The position numbers and the translations under genes are program-made. The notes under the pieces were generated by a model that had not been told where the DNA came from, did not search any database, and saw only the letters and a program-made list of their open reading frames with translations. This document shows positions 7,488 to 19,025 of a DNA stretch of 64,000 bases, in pieces; position 1 is the stretch's first letter; each line of letters begins with the position of its first letter. Source of the DNA: Musicola paradisiaca NCPPB 2511 (GTDB lineage: Bacteria; Pseudomonadota; Gammaproteobacteria; Enterobacterales; Enterobacteriaceae); the NCBI RefSeq assembly GCF_000400505.1, contig NZ_CM001857.1, forward strand, positions 4,088,374 through 4,152,373, given 5' to 3'.

Positions 7488-8117
7488 ATGCACTTCAATA
7501 TACTAGTTGAAGGTGAATCGGAAGTAAAATTCCTTAAAAAGTTAATGCCTTTTTTACATGGAAACCAAGGCGTTGCACACTCATGGAATATACATAAACA
7601 TCAAGGGATTGGCTCTCTACCTGCTAATTTAAATGCGGCACCTAATAAGGCTAATAACTCACTACTTCACAATCTCCCCGCAAAGTTACGAGCATATGAA
7701 AAAATCGCAAATCCATTAAATCGTATTATTGTTTTAATTGATATTGATAATAATGTAAAATCTACATTTTTAGAAAAATTAAATAACTTAAAAAACACAC
7801 AAGCTCCAAATACTGATGTTAGATTCGTTCTTGCTTGTGAAGAACTCGAAGCATGGTATATGGGTGATAGAAATGCTTTAGTGCAATACAACCCGAATAT
7901 TAACATCGCTATTTTAGATACCTACGTTCAAGATAGTATATGCGGCACATGGGAGCTATTAATGCGGGCAGATGATCCTTCATTATTAAAGCCCAAAACA
8001 CCTTATTGGAAATCTTTGAATAAAAAAATAGAGTGGTCGAAGAGAATCACGCCTCATATGAATTTTTCGAATAACACATCGCCTTCTTTTAACTTCCTAT
8101 TAAGTAGCCTGATTTAG
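7488..8117 (+). CDS. DUF4276-family, Toprim-like protein partner of the ATPase
   Basis: The protein has 209 residues. It starts with the beta strand and acidic turn NILVEGESEVKFL (Glu at 8, 10 and 12). It has a hydrophobic strand ending in the DxD motif IVLIDIDNN (Asp 85 and 87), followed by LACEELEAWYMGD (about 115-127), the arrangement of DUF4276 proteins. These are remote relatives of the Toprim fold of OLD nucleases. A metal-dependent nuclease activity is plausible but not shown. It is translated from an ATG 2 nt behind the ATPase stop and ends just before a hairpin terminator. It is strongly AT-rich, fitting recent transfer as cargo with the ATPase. Confidence 0.7.
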   Translation: MHFNILVEGESEVKFLKKLMPFLHGNQGVAHSWNIHKHQGIGSLPANLNAAPNKANNSLLHNLPAKLRAYEKIANPLNRIIVLIDIDNNVKSTFLEKLNNLKNTQAPNTDVRFVLACEELEAWYMGDRNALVQYNPNINIAILDTYVQDSICGTWELLMRADDPSLLKPKTPYWKSLNKKIEWSKRITPHMNFSNNTSPSFNFLLSSLI

Positions 8118-8128
8118 AAAATACGAGT

Positions 8129-8158
8129 AAGGCCGGTTCACACCGGTCTTATTTTCTT
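8129..8158 (+). terminator. Rho-independent terminator after the ATPase/DUF4276 pair
   Basis: The stem aaggccggt (8129-8137) / accggtctt (8142-8150), with one G-U pair and a 4-nt loop, is followed by attttctt. It closes the rightward cargo operon and lies against the 3' end of the leftward integrase gene. Confidence 0.7.
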
Positions 8159-9416
8159 ATCTAAATCTATTAGCATAATCATAGGGTGCTGTTGTTTCTT
8201 TTCTATTAGCATCCAAATAATCCGCCCACCACTGCACCATCAACCGACGTTCATCCAGATACTCAGAAGTGTGGGTGTAAGCCGCCCGGACATTGTTCCG
8301 CTCAGAATGACTTAACTGACGCTCTATCGCGTCGTCACTCCACAGGCCAGATTCCCCTAACGCGCCTCGCGCCATCGTTCTGAAACCGTGTCCGCAAACT
8401 TCGGTTTGCGTGTCATAACCCATCGCTCGTAGCGCGTTATTGACCGTGTTTTCGCTCATCACTTTTTCCGGGTCATGATCACCCGGGAAAAGGCATTTGT
8501 TGTCACCGCTAATTGCCTTTAACTGCTCCAGCAGCGCTACAGCCTGACGACTGAGCGGCACGATGTGTTCTTCCTTCATCTTCATGCCACGATAGGAGTA
8601 ACGCACGCCTTTGATCGCTTCCCGCTGTGCTGGAACCCGCCAGTAAGCCTTATCAAAATCAAACTCTCGCCATTGGGCAAAACGAAGCTCGCTGGAACGT
8701 ACAAACGTCAGCAACGTGAGTTCGACTGCAATACGTGTCATCTGGCGGCCACGATAAGCCGCAAGCCGTGACAGGAACTCATGGAGACGTTCCGGCGGCA
8801 AGGCGGGATAGTGCCGTGCTTTCGTCGTCGTTAATGCCCCGCTCATGTCACTGGCCGGGTTAGAGTCAATATAATCGTTCTGCACGGCATAGCGCATAAT
8901 CGCCGTAACACGCTGTTGCAGGCGTTGTGCTACATCGTGCTTGCCGCTGGCATCCACCGCTTTTATCGGTGCTAACAGATGGCTGGTTTTGAGTTTACGG
9001 ATATCTGCCGTGCCAATATGCGGAAAAATGTACAGTTCAAGATAACGCATCACCCGTGCACGGTGATAATCGCCCCAGCGCTTGTTGCTGGCGTGCCACT
9101 GCCGGGCGATAGTCTCAAAGGTATACGCCCCCGCAGTTTCAGCCTGTGCCTCTTTTTGTTCAGCCTTTGGGTCAATACCTTGCACCAGCAGCTTTTTAGC
9201 TTCATCACGTTTAGCACGAGCCTCAGCCAGGGTGACTGTCGGCCAAACACCAAAAGCCAGCCGGTCTTCTTTCTTGTCATCTGGACGCCGATACTTCATG
9301 CGCCAGTATTTTGAACCGCGTGGGGTAATCTCAAGGTATAAGCCGCCCCCATCCGCCATCTTGTAGGTTTTCTCTTTGGGCTTGGCAGTCTCGACCTGAC
9401 GGGCATTGAGCTTCAT
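8157..9416 (-). CDS. int: P4-type tyrosine recombinase (site-specific integrase)
   Basis: The integrase has 419 residues. The N-terminal DUF4102-type arm-binding domain (LNARQVETAKPKEKTYKM, DGGGLYLEI, KYWRMKYR) is followed by the core-binding domain. The catalytic domain has Arg in LTFVRSSELRFAQW, His/Arg in CGHGFRTMARGAL, and the second His and Tyr in LSHSERNNVRAAYTH. This is the P4/CP4 integrase family that uses tRNA genes. It sits about 220 bp from leuX, the attachment site of phage P4 itself, and reads away from the tRNA. It presumably inserted the island and, with AlpA, could excise it. The protein looks complete. Confidence 0.93.
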   Translation of the reverse strand: MKLNARQVETAKPKEKTYKMADGGGLYLEITPRGSKYWRMKYRRPDDKKEDRLAFGVWPTVTLAEARAKRDEAKKLLVQGIDPKAEQKEAQAETAGAYTFETIARQWHASNKRWGDYHRARVMRYLELYIFPHIGTADIRKLKTSHLLAPIKAVDASGKHDVAQRLQQRVTAIMRYAVQNDYIDSNPASDMSGALTTTKARHYPALPPERLHEFLSRLAAYRGRQMTRIAVELTLLTFVRSSELRFAQWREFDFDKAYWRVPAQREAIKGVRYSYRGMKMKEEHIVPLSRQAVALLEQLKAISGDNKCLFPGDHDPEKVMSENTVNNALRAMGYDTQTEVCGHGFRTMARGALGESGLWSDDAIERQLSHSERNNVRAAYTHTSEYLDERRLMVQWWADYLDANRKETTAPYDYANRFR

Positions 9417-9598
9417 TTTGGGGGCACATATCTTATCGAAGTGGAGATGCCCCCGATTATGCCCCCAACAACCTCTGGATTACAACGGATGCAAAAAGAC
9501 CGCTGTGGAAAAAACGCACAATCCACACAGGTAGAAAAACCAAATTAAATCTTTATTTAACAATTATATATGTAAGTCAGCGGACGATGACGGACACA

Positions 9599-9620
9599 AA
9601 AAAAGCCACCCAAAGGTGGC
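9599..9620 (-). terminator. Terminator downstream of leuX
   Basis: The stem gccacc (9605-9610) / ggtggc (9615-9620) with loop caaa has a run of A on the + strand at 9599-9604. This reads as a T run after the stem in leuX's direction of transcription. Confidence 0.75.
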
Positions 9621-9635
9621 TTGATTTTTGAATTT

Positions 9636-9720
9636 TGGTGCCGAAGGCCGGACTCGAACCGGCACGTATTTCTACGGTTGATTTTGAATCAACTGCGTCT
9701 ACCGATTTCGCCACTTCGGC
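9636..9720 (-). tRNA. leuX: tRNA-Leu (anticodon CAA)
   Basis: This 85-nt gene on the minus strand has an encoded CCA end at 9636-9638. The acceptor stem is GCCGAAG/CTTCGGC. The anticodon arm GTTGA-TTCAAAA-TCAAC gives anticodon CAA, the long variable arm is of class II, and the T loop is GTTCGAGTC. It appears identical to E. coli leuX as I recall it. The 3' half is the attachment site for P4-like elements, so the attL/attR core should lie within about 9636-9665. The second copy at the other end of the island is not in this window. Confidence 0.95.
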
Positions 9721-9907
9721 ACGAAGTAGTCCTTGCGGAAAACGTGGTGGATTATACCGTTACATCGATACAGCGCAACCTTAATCCTTTCATTGGCATA
9801 CCGAGTGCTGAAAAAATCATCTTTATCACTTCCATCGACGGCAAAAACAGGAAAATCCCATGAAGAAGTCGCCAACGACTGACGGCATTATCCACCAGCC
9901 GTCAGGC

Positions 9908-10978
9908 TTAACGGCGTTTCAGCAACAACATAATACTGATGAACAGGAACAACGCGCTGGGCAGCAGAGCGCCAAGTACCGGCGGTATGCGATATACCAG
10001 GCTGAGCGGCCCGAAGATCTGATCGAGCACATAGAACAGAAAACCAAAGCTGATGCCAATCACAATACGTACCCCCGCGGGCACGCTACGCAGTGGGCCA
10101 AAGATAAACGATAGCGCCATCAGCATCATGACCGCCACCGACAGTGGCGCAAACAGCTTGCTCCACATGTTCAGCTGATAACGGCTGGCCTCCTGATCAC
10201 TCTGTTTCAGGTAATTAATATAGTCATACAGGCCACGGATGGAGAGCGCATCTGGATCAAGCGCCACCACACCCAATTTGTCTGGCGTCAACCCGGTTTT
10301 CCATTCGCCGCTGATTGTCTGGCTTCCGCTGATTTGCTTGTTGCTGCGCAGATCGGATTCTTCCACCTGGGACAACTGCCAAACGCCGTTTTCATACACC
10401 GCAGACGCCGCATAACGCACCGACAGCAGCTTGCTCTGATTGTCAAAGTGATAAATGTTCACACCGACGAGTTCATTCTCACCCTGCACTCGTTGGATAT
10501 AGACAAAGTCGTTACCGTCTTTCGCCCATAACCCACTCTGGGTGGACAGCATGGAGCCGCCGTACATCATCTGGGAACGATAGTTACGCGCCATTTGTTC
10601 CCCCGGCGGCGCCAGCCACTCCCCAATCGCCATCGTCAGCAGCACCAGCGGAATGGCGGTTTTCATTACCGAACCGGCGATTTGCAGGCGGGTAAAACCG
10701 GAGGCCTGCATCACCACCAGTTCGCTGCGCGTCGCCAGGTTGCCCAGCCCAAGCAAGGCACCCAGCAATGCGGCCATCGGGAAGAAAATCTCAATATCTT
10801 TGGGTACGCTGAGCAGCGTATAAAGACCCGCGCCCAGAACCGAATAACTGCCCTGGCCGACTTTACGCAGTTGATCGACGAATTTAATGATGCCGGAGAG
10901 CGATACCAGCATGAACAGCGTCATCATGATGGTATTGAAAATAGTTTTACCGATATAGCGATCCAACACACGAAACAT
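9908..10978 (-). CDS. lptG: LPS export ABC transporter permease LptG
   Basis: This 356-residue inner-membrane subunit of the LptB2FG transporter extracts lipopolysaccharide from the inner membrane and passes it to LptC/LptA. It starts MFRVLDRYIGKT like E. coli LptG. It has the YjgP/YjgQ-family pattern: transmembrane helices at both ends (FNTIMMTLFMLVSLSGIIKF near the start; IVIGISFGFLFYVLDQIFG and the last segment LLPSALFLFISIMLLL) flanking a periplasmic jellyroll domain. The longer open frame begins inside lptF. I chose the ATG at 10978 because it overlaps the lptF stop (ATGA), as in relatives. It forms a two-gene operon with lptF. Confidence 0.96.
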   Translation of the reverse strand: MFRVLDRYIGKTIFNTIMMTLFMLVSLSGIIKFVDQLRKVGQGSYSVLGAGLYTLLSVPKDIEIFFPMAALLGALLGLGNLATRSELVVMQASGFTRLQIAGSVMKTAIPLVLLTMAIGEWLAPPGEQMARNYRSQMMYGGSMLSTQSGLWAKDGNDFVYIQRVQGENELVGVNIYHFDNQSKLLSVRYAASAVYENGVWQLSQVEESDLRSNKQISGSQTISGEWKTGLTPDKLGVVALDPDALSIRGLYDYINYLKQSDQEASRYQLNMWSKLFAPLSVAVMMLMALSFIFGPLRSVPAGVRIVIGISFGFLFYVLDQIFGPLSLVYRIPPVLGALLPSALFLFISIMLLLKRR

Positions 10979-12084
10979 CAGACGGCTCCTCTCACTCGCA
11001 GACGAGCTCGCACTTTCCGCATCGGTACGCCATCCCATAGATTCAGCGCGACCGCAATCCCGAAATAGACCAGATTCGTCAACCACATCCACATCAGAGG
11101 ATCCAACTTTCCTTTACTTGCATTAGAACGCAGCGAACTTTGCAGCAGGAAAAACACCAGATAGAGCAACATCGCGGGAAGCATGCTCAATACGCGCCCC
11201 TGACGTGGGTTGATCACGCTAAGCGGCACCACCATCACCGCCATAATCAGCACAGACAAAACCAACGTCAGGCGCCAGTGGAACTCGGCTCTGGCAGCGA
11301 TATCGGGCGAGCTCCATAGCGTTTTCATATCCATCTGTTCGACATTCGTCGGATCAATCGCCACGTCCTGGTGCCCCATTACCGCCTGATAGTTCACAAA
11401 ATCGGTAATGCGGAAATCCCGCAACATCGCAGTGCCCTCATACCGCACCCCCTTGTTCAAGGTGACAATCTGGGCACCGTCATTACGCGCCACGATATGT
11501 CCGCGATCAGCGACAACCACGGACGGGCGCGTATTCTCGCGTGGATGCAATTGCGCCATGAAGATACGCTCGAAATCCTGTCCGCTCACATTGCCGACAA
11601 ACAATACCGAATTGCCATCCTGCGTTTGCTGAAACTGCCCTTCCACCATGGATGCCACGCCGGGGTTGGCCCGCGCTTCCGCCAAAACCTCGTCCTGATG
11701 CCGGGAAGACCAGGGGCTCAGCCACAGTACATTCACCATAGCCAACAGCACCGTCAATACCGCCAACAACAGGGATGCCTTAAGTAATACGCTCTTGCCG
11801 AGTCCGCAAGCGTGCATGACGGTGATTTCACTTTCCGCATACAGTTTTCCGTAGGTCATCAGCAACCCCAGAAACAAGCTCAGCGGCAGGATGAGCTGCG
11901 CCATTTGAGGCACGCCCAGCCCCAATAGCGATAGCACCAGATTCGTAGGTATCTCGCCGTCGACCGCGGCGCCCAGAATTCTCACCAGTTTCTGACAGAA
12001 AAAAATCAGCAGTAGGATGAACAGGATAGCCACTTGGCTTTTGAAGGTTTCCCGAACCAGATATCGAATGATGATCACGCTCAA
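10978..12084 (-). CDS. lptF: LPS export ABC transporter permease LptF
   Basis: This 368-residue partner permease of LptG starts MSVIIIRYLVRETFKSQ. It has the N-terminal transmembrane helix AILFILLLIFFCQKL, the LPLSLFLGLLMTYGKLYAESE segment that contacts LptB, a central periplasmic domain, and C-terminal helices such as LTLVLSVLIMAVMVVPL. Length and order match E. coli LptF. It is transcribed leftward, divergent from pepA, the standard enterobacterial arrangement. About 275 bp of shared promoter region separates the two. Confidence 0.96.
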   Translation of the reverse strand: MSVIIIRYLVRETFKSQVAILFILLLIFFCQKLVRILGAAVDGEIPTNLVLSLLGLGVPQMAQLILPLSLFLGLLMTYGKLYAESEITVMHACGLGKSVLLKASLLLAVLTVLLAMVNVLWLSPWSSRHQDEVLAEARANPGVASMVEGQFQQTQDGNSVLFVGNVSGQDFERIFMAQLHPRENTRPSVVVADRGHIVARNDGAQIVTLNKGVRYEGTAMLRDFRITDFVNYQAVMGHQDVAIDPTNVEQMDMKTLWSSPDIAARAEFHWRLTLVLSVLIMAVMVVPLSVINPRQGRVLSMLPAMLLYLVFFLLQSSLRSNASKGKLDPLMWMWLTNLVYFGIAVALNLWDGVPMRKVRARLRVRGAV

Positions 12085-12178
12085 TTACGCCTGTGAAAAC
12101 TTGTCTTTTTGCAGGAAAGTCGATAGTTTTTTCGCTAACTCGCCATTTATACTCATTTGTGGCAACCTTCGTAGCTAA

Positions 12179-13870
<1,692 letters not shown>

Positions 13871-13914
13871 TGTCCGCCCGTCGCCGAACGCTGTTAACAT
13901 AGCGTCGACACGCC

Positions 13915-13934
13915 ATCCCCGCCCGGGCGGGGAT
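13915..13934. repeat. 20-nt perfect palindrome between pepA and holC
   Basis: The sequence centred on cccggg between 13915 and 13934 is its own reverse complement over all 20 bases, so it can form a very stable GC-rich hairpin in RNA. There is no U tract behind it. It could act as an mRNA-stabilising or processing element between pepA and holC. Confidence 0.5.
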
Positions 13935-13976
13935 GAACCCCGTCAGCCACGTTCTATGGATATCGGCCTTAACGTT

Positions 13977-14426
13977 ATGAAAAACGCCATCTTTTATCTG
14001 CTCGACCATGACACCCCCAGCGGAGAGCTAAACGCCTGCGAGGCGCTGTCCTGCGATTTGGCTGCGGCCGCCTGGCGGGCAGGAAAGCGCGTTCTTATCG
14101 CCTGCGAAGACGAACAACAGGCTCTGCGACTGGACGAAGCACTGTGGCAGCGAGAGCCCCACACCTTTGTCCCCCACAATCTGGCGGGTGAAGGCCCTCG
14201 CCAGGGTGCTCCGGTGGAACTGGCCTGGCCGCACAAACGCGGCAACGGGCCGCGCGACCTGTTGATAAGCCTAATGCCCCAGTTCGCAGATTTTGCCACC
14301 GCTTTCCATGAAGTGATAGACTTCGTCCCTTACGAAGAATCCCTGAAACAGTTGGCGCGCGAACGCTATAAAGCCTACCGCAGCGTCGGCTTCCAATTGA
14401 CCACGGCGACGCCGCCAACTCACTGA
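13977..14426 (+). CDS. holC: DNA polymerase III chi subunit
   Basis: This 149-residue protein is the HolC clamp-loader accessory subunit, which with HolD (psi) links the clamp loader to single-strand-binding protein. Family features are the start KNAIFYLLDHD, the segment ACEDEQQALRLDEALW, FVPHNLAGEGP, the PVELAWP strand, and the conserved RERYKAYRSVGFQL near the end. I start it at the ATG at 13977. The upstream in-frame ATG at 13956 adds seven residues not seen in relatives. valS follows after 12 bp, the usual pepA-holC-valS order. Confidence 0.95.
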   Translation: MKNAIFYLLDHDTPSGELNACEALSCDLAAAAWRAGKRVLIACEDEQQALRLDEALWQREPHTFVPHNLAGEGPRQGAPVELAWPHKRGNGPRDLLISLMPQFADFATAFHEVIDFVPYEESLKQLARERYKAYRSVGFQLTTATPPTH

Positions 14427-14438
14427 ATTTTGAGCATA

Positions 14439-17294
14439 ATGGAAAAGACATATAACCCACACGATATTGAGCAGCCGCTCTACGAACACTGGGAAAAACA
14501 GGGCTATTTCAAGCCCAACGGCGATACCAGCAAAGACAGTTTCAGCATTATGATCCCGCCGCCCAACGTCACCGGCAGCTTGCATATGGGTCATGCCTTT
14601 CAGCAAACCATTATGGATACCCTGATTCGCTACCAGCGTATGCAGGGCAAAAACACCCTGTGGCAGGCAGGAACCGACCACGCCGGCATCGCCACCCAGA
14701 TGGTGGTGGAGCGCAAAATCGCCGCCGAAGAGGGCAAAAATCGCCACGATTACGGCCGTGACGCCTTTATCGAAAAAATCTGGCAGTGGAAGGCAGAATC
14801 CGGCGGCACCATTACCCGGCAGATGCGCCGTCTGGGCAACTCCGTGGACTGGGAACGCGAGCGATTCACCATGGATGAGGGGCTTTCCAATGCGGTGAAA
14901 GAAGTGTTCGTTCGCCTGTATAAAGAAGACCTGATTTATCGCGGTAAACGCCTGGTGAACTGGGATCCGAAACTGCGCACCGCCATCTCCGATTTGGAAG
15001 TGGAAAACCGCGACGTCAAAGGTTCTATGTGGCACCTGCGCTATCCGCTGGCTGATGGCGTAAAAACCGCCGACGGTAAAGATTATCTGGTCGTCGCCAC
15101 CACCCGTCCGGAAACCGTGCTGGGCGATACCGGCGTCGCGGTCAACCCGGAAGATCCGCGTTATCAGGATCTGATCGGCAAATACCTGATCCTGCCGCTG
15201 GTCGGCCGCCGCATCCCGATCGTCGGCGACGAACATGCCGATATGGAAAAAGGCACCGGTTGCGTGAAAATCACCCCGGCGCACGATTTCAACGACTATG
15301 AAGTCGGTAAACGTCATCAGTTACCGATGATCAATGTGTTGACCTTCGACGGTGATATCCGTCAGGAAGCGGAAATATTCAGCACCAACGGTGAAGCCAG
15401 CACCGCCTATAGCAGCGAAATACCGGACGCCTTCCGCGGGCTGGAGCGTTTTGCCGCCCGTAAAGCGGTCGTAGCCGCCTTTGACGAACTGGGCCTGCTT
15501 GACGAAATCAAACCACACGACCTGACAGTGCCCTACGGCGACCGCGGCGGCGTCGTCATTGAACCGATGCTGACCGATCAGTGGTACGTGCGCGCCGCCG
15601 TGCTGGCCAAGCCAGCGGTGGAAGCCGTGGAAGACGGGCGTATCCAGTTCGTGCCGAAACAGTACGAAAACATGTATTTCAGCTGGATGCGCGACATTCA
15701 GGACTGGTGCATCTCCCGCCAACTGTGGTGGGGCCACCGCATCCCAGCCTGGTATGACGATAACGGCAACGTCTACGTCGGCCGCGACGAAGCGGAGGTT
15801 CGCCGCGACAATAATCTGGAAGCGGGTATCGCGTTGCGTCAGGACGACGACGTGCTGGACACCTGGTTCTCTTCCGCCTTGTGGACGTTCTCCACACTCG
15901 GCTGGCCGGAACAGACGCCGGAGCTGAAAGCGTTCCATCCCAGCAGCGTGATGGTGAGTGGTTTCGACATCATTTTCTTCTGGATCGCCCGCATGATCAT
16001 GATGACCATGCATTTCATCAAAGATGAAGACGGCAAACCGCAGGTACCGTTCCATACCGTGTACATGACCGGCCTGATCCGTGACGAAGAAGGCCAGAAA
16101 ATGTCCAAATCCAAGGGCAACGTGATTGACCCGCTGGATATGGTAGACGGCATTTCACTGGAAGCGCTGCTGGAAAAACGCACCGGTAACATGATGCAGC
16201 CGCAGTTGGCGGAGAAAATCCGCAAACGCACGGAGAAACAGTTCCCGAACGGCATCGAACCCCATGGTACTGATGCGCTGCGCTTTACGCTGGCGGCGCT
16301 GGCCTCCACCGGTCGCGATATCAACTGGGACATGAAACGCCTGGAAGGCTACCGTAACTTCTGCAACAAGCTGTGGAACGCCAGCCGCTTCGTGCTGATG
16401 AACACCGAAGGGCAAGACTGCGGCTTCAACAGCGGTGAAAACGTGCTGTCGTTAGCGGATCGGTGGATTCTGGCGGAATTTAACCGCACGGTGAAAGCTT
16501 ACCGTGAGGCGCTGGACGGTTATCGTTTCGATCTGGCCGCCAATGTGCTGTACGAATTCACCTGGAACCAGTTCTGCGACTGGTATCTGGAGCTGACCAA
16601 ACCGGTGATGAACGGCGGCAGCGAAGCAGAACTGCGCGGTACCCGCCACACGCTGGTGACGGTGCTGGAAGCGTTGCTGCGCCTGGCGCATCCGATTATC
16701 CCATTCATTACCGAAACCATCTGGCAGCGCGTCAAAGTGCTGAAAGGCGTGAATGCCGACACCATCATGTTGCAGCCGTTCCCGGCGTTTGACGTCGCGT
16801 TGGAAGATGAGCAGGCGTTCAACGATCTGGAGTGGATCAAGCAGGCGATCGTTGCCGTGCGTAATATCCGCGCCGAAATGAACATCGCCCCCAGCAAGCC
16901 GCTGGTATTGCTGCTGCGCGATGCGTCCGCCAATGCCGCCCGCCGGGTGCAGGACAACCTCGGCTTTATTCAGACGCTGGCGCGGCTGGAAAGCATCACA
17001 TTGCTGCCTGCCGGCGACAAAGGCCCGGTTTCCGTTACTAAACTCATCGAGGGTACCGAGCTGTTAATCCCGATGGCTGGTTTGATCGATAAAGCCGCCG
17101 AGTTGGACAGGCTGGCGAAAGAAGTGGCGAAGCTCGAAGTGGAAATCGGCCGTATCGACAGCAAGCTGTCCAACGAAGGATTCGTGGCGCGCGCACCGGA
17201 AGCCGTCGTTGCCAAAGAGCGTGAAAAACGTGACGGTTATGCGGTTGCCAAAGCCAAGTTGTTGGAACAACAGGCCGTCATTGCCGCGCTGTAA
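14439..17294 (+). CDS. valS: Valyl-tRNA synthetase
   Basis: This 951-residue class I aminoacyl-tRNA synthetase has the same length as the E. coli enzyme. The HIGH motif appears as GSLHMGHAF near 40-48, and the KMSKS motif as QKMSKSKGN near 553-561. The editing domain lies between, with [19 protein letters not shown]. The C-terminal coiled coil ([20 protein letters not shown]...) stabilises tRNA binding. The start is set at [18 protein letters not shown] (14439). The ATG three codons earlier is closer to the holC stop but not conserved. Confidence 0.98.
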   Translation: MEKTYNPHDIEQPLYEHWEKQGYFKPNGDTSKDSFSIMIPPPNVTGSLHMGHAFQQTIMDTLIRYQRMQGKNTLWQAGTDHAGIATQMVVERKIAAEEGKNRHDYGRDAFIEKIWQWKAESGGTITRQMRRLGNSVDWERERFTMDEGLSNAVKEVFVRLYKEDLIYRGKRLVNWDPKLRTAISDLEVENRDVKGSMWHLRYPLADGVKTADGKDYLVVATTRPETVLGDTGVAVNPEDPRYQDLIGKYLILPLVGRRIPIVGDEHADMEKGTGCVKITPAHDFNDYEVGKRHQLPMINVLTFDGDIRQEAEIFSTNGEASTAYSSEIPDAFRGLERFAARKAVVAAFDELGLLDEIKPHDLTVPYGDRGGVVIEPMLTDQWYVRAAVLAKPAVEAVEDGRIQFVPKQYENMYFSWMRDIQDWCISRQLWWGHRIPAWYDDNGNVYVGRDEAEVRRDNNLEAGIALRQDDDVLDTWFSSALWTFSTLGWPEQTPELKAFHPSSVMVSGFDIIFFWIARMIMMTMHFIKDEDGKPQVPFHTVYMTGLIRDEEGQKMSKSKGNVIDPLDMVDGISLEALLEKRTGNMMQPQLAEKIRKRTEKQFPNGIEPHGTDALRFTLAALASTGRDINWDMKRLEGYRNFCNKLWNASRFVLMNTEGQDCGFNSGENVLSLADRWILAEFNRTVKAYREALDGYRFDLAANVLYEFTWNQFCDWYLELTKPVMNGGSEAELRGTRHTLVTVLEALLRLAHPIIPFITETIWQRVKVLKGVNADTIMLQPFPAFDVALEDEQAFNDLEWIKQAIVAVRNIRAEMNIAPSKPLVLLLRDASANAARRVQDNLGFIQTLARLESITLLPAGDKGPVSVTKLIEGTELLIPMAGLIDKAAELDRLAKEVAKLEVEIGRIDSKLSNEGFVARAPEAVVAKEREKRDGYAVAKAKLLEQQAVIAAL

Positions 17295-17310
17295 TGATAT
17301 CGCCCGCATA

Positions 17311-17338
17311 AAAAAGCCCCGGGGAACCGGGGCTTTTT
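17311..17338. terminator. Strong terminator after valS (bidirectional)
   Basis: A 12-bp stem, aaaaagccccgg (17311-17322) / ccggggcttttt (17327-17338), encloses the loop ggaa. The A and T runs on both sides allow termination of valS and possibly of the leftward chemoreceptor gene. Confidence 0.9.
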
Positions 17339-17408
17339 ACGTTATCGTCGCCGCTACAGGGGACATCCCACCGGCGCCTTATGCCGACGCCGGGAATAAT
17401 GCTACCCG

Positions 17409-19025
17409 TCAGCGTCCATCGACCAGCGCAAAGCGCGGATCGGAGGATGGCTGCCTTTGAGCATCATGGGGTGCATTATCGAGCCGGAAACTGGCCACGG
17501 ATTGCTGCAGGCTACCCAACTGTTCTTTCAGCGAACCGGCTGCGGTCGCAACCTCTGCTACCAACGAGGCGTTCTGCTGCGTCACGCCGTCCATCTGGTT
17601 GATGGCGATATTAATCTGTGAAATACCCCGGCTCTGCTCGCCGGAAGCCAGCATGATTTCATCCATCACCGTAACCACCTTGCTGACATCCAACAGCACT
17701 TCATTCATGGTTTTACCGGCCACCTCCACCAATCCGGCGCCTTTCTCGATGCGCCCCAGTGAATTATCAATCATGGTGCCAATCTCACGCGCGGCCGTTG
17801 CGCTACGCTGCGCCAGCATCCGTACTTCGGACGCCACCACCGCAAAGCCTTTGCCCTGCTCGCCGGCTCGCGCCGCTTCGACGGCGGCGTTCAACGCCAG
17901 CAGGTTGGTCTGGAACGCAATGCTGTCAATCACGCCGACAATATCGGAGATCTTCGACGAACTTTCCCGGATGGATTGCATGGTATCCACCACTTCCGTC
18001 ACCACCTCGCCGCCGCGTGATGCGGTATCGGACGCTTTCTTCGCCAGATCGTTCGCTTTGCGGGTATTGCTCTCGTTGTTTTTCACCATCGCCATAATCT
18101 GTTCCATACTGGCGGCGGTTTCATCCAGCGAAGCGGCCTGTTGTTCGGTTCGGCTGGACAAATCGATGTTACCGGAAGCGATTTCTTCCACGCCGACGCT
18201 GATAGAATCGGTACCGCTGCGCACCACTCGTACCATGTTTTCCAACCCGTCGCGCATACGCTGCACCGCGGCAAACAGATGGGCGATCTCGTTTTTACCG
18301 TTGATATCGATCTGGGCCCGCAGATCGCCCTCCGCGATGCGGTCGAAAACCGTAATCGCCTGATTCAGCGGTTTCACCACCAGGTTGGTCAGGATATTCC
18401 ACGCCAAGACAGCCAGCAGCAATGTCACCACCACTACTACGCCCAACACGATACGCACGCGCGACACTCGCTGGTTGGAATCGTCATAGGCGTCATCAAT
18501 ACTCTGGCGTTTAAATGCCACCAGATTTTTAGCCGCCTTATCAAAGCTGGCATACAGCACGGTGGATTTCCCTGCCCGCTGCCGGTATTCGTCAAGATTT
18601 CCCGCGTCCAATGCACGGAAGGCCGGATTAATAAAATCATTCATCAGCGCGTCACGCCGGGCGGACATTTCCGCAGAGATGGCTTTTTCCTGCTCGGACT
18701 GCGGATAAGTCAGGTACTCCTGCCACTTTTTCCCGGAATCCTCCACTTTGGTACGGGCTCTGGTCAGCGCGACTTTAGCCGCTTCCATATCGCCTTTTCC
18801 GACCAACGATTCATACAAACGCAAATCCAGACGGCCGCGCAGCAGCCACTCGGAACTTTCATTCAACGCCACCAGCCCCGGCAGCACTTCTTTATCGACT
18901 TTGGAAAACGACTGATTACCCGACTGCACAGCGACCAGCCCGATAACACCGACAAACAGCAACAGCGCCGCCAGTAAAAAAATCATGATGGTTAATGTGG
19001 TGCGAATCTTGATTTTGCGAAACAT
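17409..19025 (-). CDS. Methyl-accepting chemotaxis protein
   Basis: This chemoreceptor has 538 residues. An N-terminal transmembrane helix (LTIMIFLLAALLLFVGVIGLV) is followed by a periplasmic four-helix-bundle sensor of about 150 residues and a second transmembrane helix (VRIVLGVVVVVTLLLAVLAW). A HAMP domain (PLNQAITVFDRIAEGDL) follows. The cytoplasmic bundle carries the universal tip motif FQTNLLALNAAVEAARAGE. The ORF runs further upstream, but the ATG at 19025 has an AGGGA site and gives the normal N-terminus (MFRKIKIRTTL). It ends RFALVDGR without an NWETF-type pentapeptide, so it probably relies on other receptors for CheR/CheB. The ligand is unknown. Confidence 0.93.
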   Translation of the reverse strand: MFRKIKIRTTLTIMIFLLAALLLFVGVIGLVAVQSGNQSFSKVDKEVLPGLVALNESSEWLLRGRLDLRLYESLVGKGDMEAAKVALTRARTKVEDSGKKWQEYLTYPQSEQEKAISAEMSARRDALMNDFINPAFRALDAGNLDEYRQRAGKSTVLYASFDKAAKNLVAFKRQSIDDAYDDSNQRVSRVRIVLGVVVVVTLLLAVLAWNILTNLVVKPLNQAITVFDRIAEGDLRAQIDINGKNEIAHLFAAVQRMRDGLENMVRVVRSGTDSISVGVEEIASGNIDLSSRTEQQAASLDETAASMEQIMAMVKNNESNTRKANDLAKKASDTASRGGEVVTEVVDTMQSIRESSSKISDIVGVIDSIAFQTNLLALNAAVEAARAGEQGKGFAVVASEVRMLAQRSATAAREIGTMIDNSLGRIEKGAGLVEVAGKTMNEVLLDVSKVVTVMDEIMLASGEQSRGISQINIAINQMDGVTQQNASLVAEVATAAGSLKEQLGSLQQSVASFRLDNAPHDAQRQPSSDPRFALVDGR

